In this document: piece by piece, positions 1 through 6,906 of the stretch
How the letters are laid out: every line of letters starts with the position of its first letter
Numbering within the stretch: position 1 is the stretch's first letter
Assembly: GCF_025060375.1 (NCBI RefSeq)
Contig: NZ_JANXCG010000038.1
Span: 44,096 to 108,095, forward strand
Origin: Meiothermus sp.
Lineage (GTDB): Bacteria; Deinococcota; Deinococci; Deinococcales; Thermaceae
Reading direction: 5' to 3'
DNA: 64,000 bases
The notes under the pieces: generated by a model
Told to the model about the DNA's origin: nothing
Database searches by the model: none
What the model saw: only the letters and a program-made list of their open reading frames with translations
Made by a program: the position numbers and the translations under genes

Positions 1-1
1 C

Positions 2-604
2 TTTCAGCTCCTCACTGTGATCACCATTTCCATTTACCTGCTCTACGACCTACCCCGGGTGGGCGCAGCCATTTTCAGGGCCATTCCCGAGCCTTTTCAG
101 CCTGCGGCGAAGGAGCTGCTCCGGAAGGCCGACCTGGCCTTTGGTGGGTATGTGCGGGGTACGATTCTGGGTGCAGTGGCCAACGGAGGGGTGGTGGCTT
201 TGGCGATGTACCTCTCCTTTGGGGTTTTTCAAGGCTTTGGCCTGGAAGTACTTACCCAGGCCATGGTGCTGGGTTTTTTGGCCTTTGTTTTCAGCTTCGT
301 CCCGGTGCTTGGGGTGATCATCTCGGCCATTCCGGCCCTGGTGCTGGCCCTGCCTCTAGGCTGGCTGGCCTTTGGGGTGGTGGCCCTGGCCCTTTGGCTT
401 TGCAACCAGGTTTCGGGGATAATCTGGCCAGTTATCATGGGCCGAACCACCAGCCTGCATCCGGTGACCGGTATCGCTGCGGTCCTGATCGGAGCCTCTC
501 TTATGGGGCTGGGTGGGGCTTTACTGGCGGTGCCATTGGCGGCTTTCCTCAAGTTGCTCTACACCGACTACTACCTGCGCAGCCGCTTTTACCGGGAAGG
601 CTAG
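2..604 (+). CDS. AI-2E family transporter, C-terminal part
   Basis: The reading frame is open from the first bases of the window (F-Q-L-L-T before the GTG at 17), so the 5' end lies outside and the track start at 17 is not the real start. What is visible is about 200 residues with several membrane segments. The run FVPVLGVIISAIPALVLAL and the closing PLAAFLKLLYTDYYLR are typical of the C-terminal half of the AI-2E/PerM/YdiK permease family. These are polytopic inner-membrane proteins that export small molecules or exchange ions. The substrate cannot be told from sequence. The gene converges on mqnA, and the roughly 105 bases between the two stop codons show no clear terminator. Confidence 0.85.
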   Translation, partial: FQLLTVITISIYLLYDLPRVGAAIFRAIPEPFQPAAKELLRKADLAFGGYVRGTILGAVANGGVVALAMYLSFGVFQGFGLEVLTQAMVLGFLAFVFSFVPVLGVIISAIPALVLALPLGWLAFGVVALALWLCNQVSGIIWPVIMGRTTSLHPVTGIAAVLIGASLMGLGGALLAVPLAAFLKLLYTDYYLRSRFYREG

Positions 605-711
605 TCAAGCACCCCGCAAGAGGTCTTGCACAGCTGAATCAACGGGCCTTTTCGCCTTCCAGCAAACGCTCCATGCGGGGCCTGGGTTGGGGGGAGTCGG
701 CGTGCGGGCGC

Positions 712-1527
712 TTAGACATCCCAGTAGTCGTCGGGGTAGGGCAGCCCCACCGCCTGGGCAAAGGCCTGTAAGCCCAGGCGGTCGGGCACCTCCAGGTGGT
801 AGCGGAAGTTCCACAGGTAGTGCTGCATGAGCCTTTCGGGCACCCCCAGGCGCTGGGCCTCGCGCCCGGCCACCGCAGCCAGGTTGCCAAGGCCCAAGGA
901 ACGCGCCTGGCGCAGCCTGCGCACAATTTCCGGTGGGGGCGGTGCGTTTTTCCGGGTGGTCCAGACCGCAAACACAAAGGGCAGGCGGGTCCGCTCAAAC
1001 CACTTCATGGAGAGGTCGGTGATGCGGATGCCCTCGAGCTCGCTGGGCACCTGGTGCACCGACTCGGGAATTACCGACAGCAAGCTGCAGTAGGCCGCAA
1101 TGGCCTGGTCGCCTATGAGCAAAACCCCGTCATAGCGCTCCAAGAGCTCCAGGCCTCCTCCTTCTGGGATGAGCTCGGCCCTCACGCCGTCGGCTTTTAG
1201 TAAGTAGCGCAGGAGCTCTACCGAGGTAGCGCTTTCGGTGGTGATGGCTAGGTGCTTCAGTGCCTCCCAGGGCTTTCGGTGAAAGAGGTTTACCGAGTAG
1301 ACCGGCCCCAGGTCGGCGATGCTGAAGTCGGGCAGGGGTCTGAGCCGGTCGGCGTTTTTCAGGTAGAAGTAGGAGGACACCAGGCTCAGGTCCACCGAGC
1401 CCTCCAAGAGCCACTGGTTAAGCTGGGTGGGCACCCCGTAGCGAAAGGCGATACCATCGCCTTCCTCCAGGAAGTGGTACAGGGGAGCCACGTTGGCATA
1501 GCGGGGAATCCCGAGGATGTAGCTCAT
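712..1527 (-). CDS. mqnA: Chorismate dehydratase MqnA (futalosine menaquinone pathway)
   Basis: 271 residues, full length for the MqnA family (periplasmic-binding-protein-like fold, VitK2_biosynth). The N-terminus has the family pattern IPRYANVAPLYHFLEE, followed by GSVDLSLVSSYFYL and SATSVELLRYLL. MqnA removes water from chorismate to give 3-[(1-carboxyvinyl)oxy]benzoate, the first committed step of the futalosine route to menaquinone. It lies 35 bases downstream of mqnE on the same strand, and mqnE encodes the next enzyme, so the two are almost certainly cotranscribed. Chorismate is supplied by aroC, also in this window. No strong Shine-Dalgarno sequence precedes the ATG. Confidence 0.93.
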   Translation of the reverse strand: MSYILGIPRYANVAPLYHFLEEGDGIAFRYGVPTQLNQWLLEGSVDLSLVSSYFYLKNADRLRPLPDFSIADLGPVYSVNLFHRKPWEALKHLAITTESATSVELLRYLLKADGVRAELIPEGGGLELLERYDGVLLIGDQAIAAYCSLLSVIPESVHQVPSELEGIRITDLSMKWFERTRLPFVFAVWTTRKNAPPPPEIVRRLRQARSLGLGNLAAVAGREAQRLGVPERLMQHYLWNFRYHLEVPDRLGLQAFAQAVGLPYPDDYWDV

Positions 1528-1562
1528 ATCCGAAAGGAGCGGCTCTCGCTGGGGCCCTATTC

Positions 1563-2708
1563 CTAGGGGCTTGGGGCAGCCTCCATATCGTAAACCCTCA
1601 GTTCGTTGTAGAGGGCATCGCGCTCTACGGGTATTCGGCCGGCTGCCCGGATGAGCTCCACCATCTTTTGCCTGGAAAGGCCCAGCGGGCTGGTGGCTCC
1701 GGCGGCGTGGGCGATGTGCTCCTCGATGATGGTGCCGTCAATGTCGGAGACCCCCCAGTCGAGTGAGACCTGGACCAGTTCAGAGGAGATCATCACCCAG
1801 TAGCCTTTGATGTGGTCAAAGTTGTCTAGGTAGAGCCGGGCCACGGCCAGATTGCGCAGGTCGTCCAGGCCAGTGGTGAACTCGGTCTTGCCTAGGTTGA
1901 AAGCCAGCGCATTGGCGTCGGGCTGGAAGGCCAGGGGAATGAAGCTGTAGAAGCCGCCGGTTTCGTCCTGCAGCCGGCGCAGCCGGTCCATGTGGTCAAG
2001 CCGCTCTTCCAGGGTTTCGATGTGGCCGTAGAGCATGGTGGCGTTGGTGCGTATGCCCAAGCTATGGGCCTCGCGGTGGATTTGCAGCCACTTCTCGGCC
2101 TTGACCTTGTTTTTGGCGATCTGCCGGCGCACCCGCTCGGCAAAGATTTCCGCGCCCCCCCCGGGCAGGGCGGCTAAGCCCGCTTCCTTGAGTTCTCGTA
2201 GGACCTCGAGGGTCGGTTTTTTGCTGATTCTGGACAGGTGTTCTATCTCGGCTGCGGTAAAGGCCTTGATCTGGAGACCAGGGAAGTTTTCCCTCAGGGC
2301 CCGCACCATGGCTGGGTAGTAGCTCCAGGGGCGGGTGGGGTGGTGGCCGCTGGACATGTGCAGCTCGGTGAGGCCCGGTTCCCACTTTTCCCGCACCTTA
2401 GCCACCACCTCCTCCACGTCGTAGTCCCAGGCCCGGGGGTCGCCCTTCCGGGCAGCAAAGGCGCAGAATGTGCAGCCCACGTAGCAGATGTTGGTGAACT
2501 CAAGCCTGAGCGAGTGCACAAAGTAGGTCTTGTGCCCGTGTTTTTGCTCCCGCACCCGGTTGGCCAGCCACATCAGGGTGGGGTAGTCGGGGGTTTGGTA
2601 GAGGAGCATGCCCTCCTCAAAGCTCAGGCGCTTGCCGGCTTCGACCTTGTCCACAATGGGGGCCAGCCGCAGGTCGCGCAGGGGAGGGGTGTAGCGGTCG
2701 CCCGTCAT
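1563..2708 (-). CDS. mqnE: Aminofutalosine synthase MqnE (radical SAM)
   Basis: 381 residues. The radical SAM cluster motif CxxxCxxC is present as CYVGCTFC (C75, C79, C82), followed by AFAARKGDPRAWDYD. LPGGGAEIFAERVR favours MqnE over its paralogue MqnC. The enzyme joins the MqnA product to S-adenosylmethionine to make 6-amino-6-deoxyfutalosine. A TAGGAT element sits seven bases before the ATG, so the transcript is probably leaderless. The UbiD-type decarboxylase lies 86 bases upstream and mqnA 35 bases downstream, all on the minus strand. mqnB, mqnC and mqnD are not in the window. Confidence 0.92.
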   Translation of the reverse strand: MTGDRYTPPLRDLRLAPIVDKVEAGKRLSFEEGMLLYQTPDYPTLMWLANRVREQKHGHKTYFVHSLRLEFTNICYVGCTFCAFAARKGDPRAWDYDVEEVVAKVREKWEPGLTELHMSSGHHPTRPWSYYPAMVRALRENFPGLQIKAFTAAEIEHLSRISKKPTLEVLRELKEAGLAALPGGGAEIFAERVRRQIAKNKVKAEKWLQIHREAHSLGIRTNATMLYGHIETLEERLDHMDRLRRLQDETGGFYSFIPLAFQPDANALAFNLGKTEFTTGLDDLRNLAVARLYLDNFDHIKGYWVMISSELVQVSLDWGVSDIDGTIIEEHIAHAAGATSPLGLSRQKMVELIRAAGRIPVERDALYNELRVYDMEAAPSP

Positions 2709-2715
2709 TGGGGAA

Positions 2716-2721
2716 ATCCTA
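2716..2721 (-). promoter_or_regulatory. Leaderless -10 element of mqnE
   Basis: On the minus strand TAGGAT is followed by seven bases and the ATG of mqnE. This spacing is characteristic of leaderless mRNAs in Thermus and Deinococcus. No good -35 box is visible. The element lies in the short gap after the upstream decarboxylase gene, so mqnE-mqnA may have their own promoter. Confidence 0.55.
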
Positions 2722-2794
2722 ACACCCCGGCCCCGTTTGGATTGTGCAGCTGGTGGGGGAACAGGTGGTTGGCGGCCCTTGGGAGCCTGGGTTT

Positions 2795-4609
2795 TCAGGG
2801 GGTCTTCGCCGTTTTGGTCGGTAGGGGGGGCAGGCCCAGGGCAGTCCAGCGCTCGTCCACCTGCCGCACGACCTTTGGGTCCATCGCAATTTTAGGTGGC
2901 CAGGGGCGCTCAAAGCCCTCCTCAGCCAGCTTCCGGGTGCCGTCCAGTACCAGCACCGGTCCTTCTACCCCCTGCATCACCCAGGCGTCCCGCTCGGGAT
3001 CTATGTTGTTGAGCACCGCCCACATAACCTCGTCAAACTCCAGGCGGGTGTCGGCGTCGGTCAGCAGCATCAGCCGGATGCCCCTGCTTTGGGGGGTGCT
3101 CAGGAGCCTTTCCGCTACCGCTCGAGCCTGGTGCGGCCGGGTCTTCTCAAAGGTGGCCATCCAGATGCCGGGAAGCTGGGCCTGCCGTACACCGGGCAGT
3201 TCAGGGAGCCGAGGGTGGGCCTGGAGCGTAAAGGGCAACTCCCCTCCCTCCTCGGGTAGCTTGCGGGTTCCGTCCAGGATGAGTTTTCCGCCGTAGCCCA
3301 TGGCCCGGCTGCTGTGGTCCAGCACGTCTATGGGTCCGCGGGAGATAAGGGTATCCCGTCCCGGCAGCGCGTGCTGGAGGGCAGCCTGGAGGGAGGCTGG
3401 GCCCTTGAGGGGGGCTTCGGCATCCAGCACCACCAGCACCTTGGCAAACATCATCTGGCCCAGGCCCAGCAGGCCGTTGGCCACCTTGTAGGCCTGGCCG
3501 GGGTAGGCTTTTTCTATCCCCACGTTGACCCAGTTGTGGGCCACCCCGGCTGGGGGCATGTGGTAGTCCCGAATCTCCGGGAGGATGAGCTGGGCGGCAG
3601 GTAGGAAGAGGCGTTCGGAAGCCTCTATGAGGTAAGCGTCCTCCATGGGGGGGCGCCCCACGATGGTGGTGGGGTAGACCGGGGTTTTGCGGTGGGTGAT
3701 GGCGGTAACGTGGAAACGGGGGTAGAAGTCCTCCGGGGTGTAGAAGCCGGTGTGGTCCCCAAAGGGCCCCTCCAGCACCAGGTCCTCGGCAGGGTCCACA
3801 TAGCCCTCCAGGACGAACTCGGCCTCGGCGGGGACGGGCAGGTCTACCGTCACGCCGCGGGTCAGCTCGACCGGCTTTCCCCGGAGAAATCCAGCCAGGT
3901 TGAACTCGTTGACGCCCGGGATAGGGGGCACTGGGGCGGTGGCGGCATAGGTCAGGATAGGGTCGCCGCCTAAGGCTACGGCCACCTCGAGCCGCCGTCC
4001 CAGCCTCTTGGCCTTTTCGTAGTGCCGCCGACCCACCTTGTGAAGCTGCCAGTGCATGGCGGTGCTCCTTCGGTCCAGCACCTGCATGCGGTACATACCC
4101 AGGTTGAGCTCCCCGGTCTCGGGGTCTTTGGTGATGACCAGCGGCAGGGTGATGTAGGGCCCTCCGTCCAGGGGCCAGCACTTGAGGATGGGAAGCTGGA
4201 AGAGGTCCACTGCCTCGCCCCGCAGCACCACTTCCTGTACCGGCCCACCTCGCACCCGCCGAGGGAAGAAGCCCTTGAGCTGGCCCAGCTTGGGAAGCAA
4301 GGTTAGGGCGGCCCTCAGCCCACCCCCGCCAGGGTTGAGCCGCAGCAGGTTCCCTACCCGGACGGCCAGCTCATCCAGGCTTCGAACCCCCATGGCCCGG
4401 GCGGTGCGCTCAGCGGTGCCAAAGCCACCGATGAAAACGGGAAACCGGTGCCCTTTTACCTTTTCGAAAAGCAAGGCGGGCCCCCCCGCCTTGACCATCC
4501 GGTCGGCAATCTCGGTGATTTCCAGCTCGCAGGAGACCGGCTCGCGTACCCGCACCAGCTCTCCACGTCCCTCGAGGTCGGCGATAAAGGCTTGGAGGTT
4601 CTTGTACAT
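2795..4609 (-). CDS. UbiD-family decarboxylase of menaquinone synthesis (MqnL type)
   Basis: 604 residues from the ATG of MYKNLQAFIADLEG. The track's longer start at 4687 adds 26 residues with no family character, and a TATTCT box sits seven bases before the chosen ATG. UbiD features are clear: MYRMQVLDRRSTAMHW carries the catalytic Arg region, and DLVLEGPFGDHTGFY carries the Glu and the metal and prenyl-FMN site. The length and the adjacent mqnE and mqnA fit the UbiD homologue that decarboxylates the naphthoate ring late in the futalosine pathway, called MqnL in some species. The enzyme needs prenylated FMN, which the ubiX product (43702-44289) can supply. The exact substrate is inferred from context. 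Confidence 0.88.
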   Translation of the reverse strand: MYKNLQAFIADLEGRGELVRVREPVSCELEITEIADRMVKAGGPALLFEKVKGHRFPVFIGGFGTAERTARAMGVRSLDELAVRVGNLLRLNPGGGGLRAALTLLPKLGQLKGFFPRRVRGGPVQEVVLRGEAVDLFQLPILKCWPLDGGPYITLPLVITKDPETGELNLGMYRMQVLDRRSTAMHWQLHKVGRRHYEKAKRLGRRLEVAVALGGDPILTYAATAPVPPIPGVNEFNLAGFLRGKPVELTRGVTVDLPVPAEAEFVLEGYVDPAEDLVLEGPFGDHTGFYTPEDFYPRFHVTAITHRKTPVYPTTIVGRPPMEDAYLIEASERLFLPAAQLILPEIRDYHMPPAGVAHNWVNVGIEKAYPGQAYKVANGLLGLGQMMFAKVLVVLDAEAPLKGPASLQAALQHALPGRDTLISRGPIDVLDHSSRAMGYGGKLILDGTRKLPEEGGELPFTLQAHPRLPELPGVRQAQLPGIWMATFEKTRPHQARAVAERLLSTPQSRGIRLMLLTDADTRLEFDEVMWAVLNNIDPERDAWVMQGVEGPVLVLDGTRKLAEEGFERPWPPKIAMDPKVVRQVDERWTALGLPPLPTKTAKTP

Positions 4610-4616
4610 CTGCCAC

Positions 4617-4622
4617 AGAATA
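4617..4622 (-). promoter_or_regulatory. Leaderless -10 element of the UbiD gene
   Basis: TATTCT on the minus strand ends seven bases before the ATG at 4609. It supports that ATG over the upstream one used in the ORF track, and suggests a leaderless transcript. Confidence 0.55.
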
Positions 4623-4680
4623 GCCGATGGCTCCGGGCAGAACATGGGGGTATGCTGCGATGGCCTCTGTGCCTTTGGGC

Positions 4681-4709
4681 ACGACACCCTCTGGAAAACC
4701 GTGTAAACT
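4681..4709 (+). promoter_or_regulatory. Candidate promoter for the Nudix gene
   Basis: ACGACA and TAAACT are separated by 17 bases, a fair match to a housekeeping sigma promoter. It would give a leader of about 35 bases before the ATG at 4751. It faces away from the UbiD promoter, making a divergent pair. Confidence 0.4.
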
Positions 4710-4750
4710 TACGGAGAAGAGCCCATTACGGGGCATCCGAAAGAACGGCT

Positions 4751-5281
4751 ATGCGTTATTCAGTCGGAACACACCGCCGCCGACCCAAGCGCGGCATGCG
4801 CCAAAACACTGTGCCACGGTCCCGTCGCCGGGTTACCTCGGCAGGAGGGGTGGTGTTGCGCGAGCGCCCCGGAGGTAGAGGACTGGAGGTCTTGCTCATC
4901 GCCATCAAGGACGGGCGGGTGTGGAGCTTGCCCAAGGGCCAGGTGGAGCCAGGGGAGCACTACCCGCAGACCGCCGTGCGCGAGGTTTGGGAGGAGACCG
5001 GCATCCGGGCAAAGGTGCTGGCCCCTTTGGGTAGCATCCGGTATCACTTCACGGTGCGGGACGATGGGGTTCAGACCACCGTGACCAAGGAGGTACACCA
5101 CTTCCTCATGGGGTACGTGGCGGGGCTGCCCCGTCCCCAGAAGGAGGAGGTGGACGGGGTGGACTGGGTGCCGGTGCGTGAGGCTTTGCGCCGGCTAGTG
5201 CACCAGAACGAGCGGAATGCGGTGCTACGGGCCCTGGCCTGCTGGGAGGCCTTGGTGCCCACCGGGGCTAAGCCGAAGTAG
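4751..5281 (+). CDS. Nudix hydrolase
   Basis: The Nudix box is complete: GQVEPGEHYPQTAVREVWEETGI fits Gx5Ex7REUxEExGU. The core begins at TSAGGVVLRE and ends with a short helical tail, so this is a single-domain NTP or dinucleotide polyphosphate pyrophosphohydrolase. The family needs Mg and cleaves nucleoside diphosphates linked to another group. The specific substrate cannot be read from sequence; Thermus relatives of similar size include Ap6A hydrolases. The track ORF starts at 4448 inside the UbiD gene and cannot be right. ATG 4751 follows a promoter-like element, while ATG 4796 gives a shorter basic N-terminus and is an alternative. Its 3' end overlaps the convergent response-regulator gene by 14 bases. 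Confidence 0.85.
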   Translation: MRYSVGTHRRRPKRGMRQNTVPRSRRRVTSAGGVVLRERPGGRGLEVLLIAIKDGRVWSLPKGQVEPGEHYPQTAVREVWEETGIRAKVLAPLGSIRYHFTVRDDGVQTTVTKEVHHFLMGYVAGLPRPQKEEVDGVDWVPVREALRRLVHQNERNAVLRALACWEALVPTGAKPK

Positions 5282-6086
5282 TTTGGTCCAGGGCTGCCCT
5301 GAGCTGGGGCATCCCTTTGAGCACCAGGTAGCGGACCACCCCGGTGCCCCCGGTTCCCCGCAGCGCGAGCACGAGGGTAAAGCGGGGGTTGATGCGGCTT
5401 AGCAGCAGGGTTTTGCCCGGATACTCCAGGGTCATCGTCTGCACCGCGGTGAGCTGGTACCTCTCCCCTAGCACCCCCGCGATGGAGAGCAGGGTATGTA
5501 GGTAGGTGGCCAGCAGGTCGGGTTCCTCAACGGGCTGGCCAGCCCAGGCCCGCAACTGGCCGCCCGGGCCGATGATCAGCGCGGACTCCACCTCGGGTTT
5601 GTCGAGAAAGGGTTTGAGTTCTTCCTGCAGACGGTCCAGCGGCTCCGAAGCCTGTGGAGGGAGAGGGGGCTGGGGTGCTTCGGGCACTTCGGCAGGGGGA
5701 GAGGGGGCGGCGTAGCTCGCTTTGAGGGCCCGTTCAATTTTGGGGAACAGGTCGTCGGGCGTGAAGGGTTTGGAGACCACGTCAAAGGCCCCGGCTTGAC
5801 GGGCTTGGGCGATTACGCCGTCGTTGATGATTCCGGAGATGAGGATGACCGGCACGCCCTGGGTGGCCTGGTTGCTCTTTAGCTTCTGACAAAGCTCAAA
5901 TCCGCTCATTCCCGGCATGACCACGTCGGCGATAACTAAGTGGGGAGCGTTGCGGTGGATGGCTTCGAGGCCTTGTTCGGCGGTCTCGCTGGTGGTGACA
6001 CTGAGGCCGCGGGTGGAGAGCAGGCGCTCCAGCACCTTGCGCACGCTGGTGCTGTCGTCCACGACTAAGACTCTAGCTCCTTGCAT
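5268..6086 (-). CDS. Response regulator: receiver plus Roadblock/LC7-like domain
   Basis: 272 residues in two parts. Residues 1-120 form a complete CheY-type receiver (D10, D11, phospho-acceptor D54 in VIADVVMPGMSG, K106 in VVSKPFTP). A proline-rich linker follows (PSPPAEVPEAPQPPLPPQ). Residues ~150-270 look like a Roadblock/LC7 fold (ESALIIGPGGQLRAWAGQPV ... LLLSRINPRFTLVLALRG). Roadblock proteins such as MglB act on small Ras-like GTPases that set cell polarity. It is the last gene of the chemosensory operon, so it is probably an output protein that could couple CheA phosphorylation to an MglA-type GTPase and the pilus machinery. The Roadblock call is by pattern only. Confidence 0.75.
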   Translation of the reverse strand: MQGARVLVVDDSTSVRKVLERLLSTRGLSVTTSETAEQGLEAIHRNAPHLVIADVVMPGMSGFELCQKLKSNQATQGVPVILISGIINDGVIAQARQAGAFDVVSKPFTPDDLFPKIERALKASYAAPSPPAEVPEAPQPPLPPQASEPLDRLQEELKPFLDKPEVESALIIGPGGQLRAWAGQPVEEPDLLATYLHTLLSIAGVLGERYQLTAVQTMTLEYPGKTLLLSRINPRFTLVLALRGTGGTGVVRYLVLKGMPQLRAALDQTTSA

Positions 6087-6160
6087 AGCTAAGCCAATGG
6101 TAGGGGCTGGCTGGAGTTATGGTGGTGATGTGTAACCATTACGGGCAGTGCCAGGGGTTT

Positions 6161-6886
6161 TCAGTGCAAACCTTGCTGTCGGTGGTCTATTTCCACCGCT
6201 AGCGAAAGGAGCAGCTGGTCGGTGCTTTTACGGATGGTGATGGGTTCTAGGAAAAAGTCGGCCTCGCTTAGGGGTTCAAAGTGGAAGCGACCTTGCTTGG
6301 AGTTCTCGGCTTTCAGGAGAAGCTGCAAAACCGCGTCTTCTCCGGTTTTCTCGCCGTATTCAGCATGGATAAGCTGGCCTTTGCTAAAAAGCCAGGTGGC
6401 CTTTTCCCTATCAATTTCCAGGCGCAGCCGTCCGGTCTTGGCCGATTTAGCCAGCCACTGAGCCAGTTCAAAGAGGTTCATGTCCCCCAGGTAGCCCTGG
6501 ATGCCGCCATTGCCGGGCTCGGTGCCGTGGGTTTTGCGGGTAAGCTCCAGGATGAGCCGGTAAGCGCTGCGAACCACCTCCGCGGCCGGGGTGTGGGTGG
6601 GCAACACCAGGTCAAATTCGCCGGTCTGGGCAGGGGGTGTGTCCGAGAGCAGGATGAAGGGCACCAGGGCGAGCTGAGGGTCGGAGCGAACCATTTCAAA
6701 GAACTCGAGGCCGCTCAGGTCGCGGAGTGTGGGGGTGCTCACGATAACATCGGGGCGGTTGCGCTCCAGCAGGGTCATGGCGTAGAGGGCGCTGTCCTCA
6801 ATCCGCGCCTCGAACCCCGACAGGGCGAAGCTCTCCTTGAGCGAGGCGCCTTGGGTGGGTTGGCCGGTCAGGATCAGGGCCTTCAT
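6161..6886 (-). CDS. Pseudo-receiver plus PATAN (DUF4388) protein
   Basis: 241 residues. The first ~110 have the length and pattern of a receiver, but the phosphorylation site is gone: the acidic pair is replaced (LILTGQP), T51 stands at the Asp position in VIVSTPTLRDLSG, and the conserved Lys is missing. Residues ~130-235 form a PATAN/DUF4388 domain (GYLGDMNLFELAQWLAKSAKTGRLRLE ... ATWLFSKGQLIHAEYG). PATAN proteins are adaptor outputs in cyanobacterial phototaxis and in surface motility of other bacteria. It lies 21 bases after cheA and 75 before the receiver-Roadblock gene. It probably binds partners without being phosphorylated. Confidence 0.8.
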   Translation of the reverse strand: MKALILTGQPTQGASLKESFALSGFEARIEDSALYAMTLLERNRPDVIVSTPTLRDLSGLEFFEMVRSDPQLALVPFILLSDTPPAQTGEFDLVLPTHTPAAEVVRSAYRLILELTRKTHGTEPGNGGIQGYLGDMNLFELAQWLAKSAKTGRLRLEIDREKATWLFSKGQLIHAEYGEKTGEDAVLQLLLKAENSKQGRFHFEPLSEADFFLEPITIRKSTDQLLLSLAVEIDHRQQGLH

Positions 6887-6906
6887 CTGGGAAGCTCCTT
6901 TGGGGG

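Noticed and set aside
605-711. Search for a tRNA or terminator between the AI-2E gene and mqnA
   Set aside because: No cloverleaf, T-loop (GGTTCRA) or stem with T run could be found.
2238-3296. 352-residue plus-strand ORF across mqnE and the UbiD gene
   Set aside because: It spans two real genes and their intergenic gap in antisense and has no family pattern.
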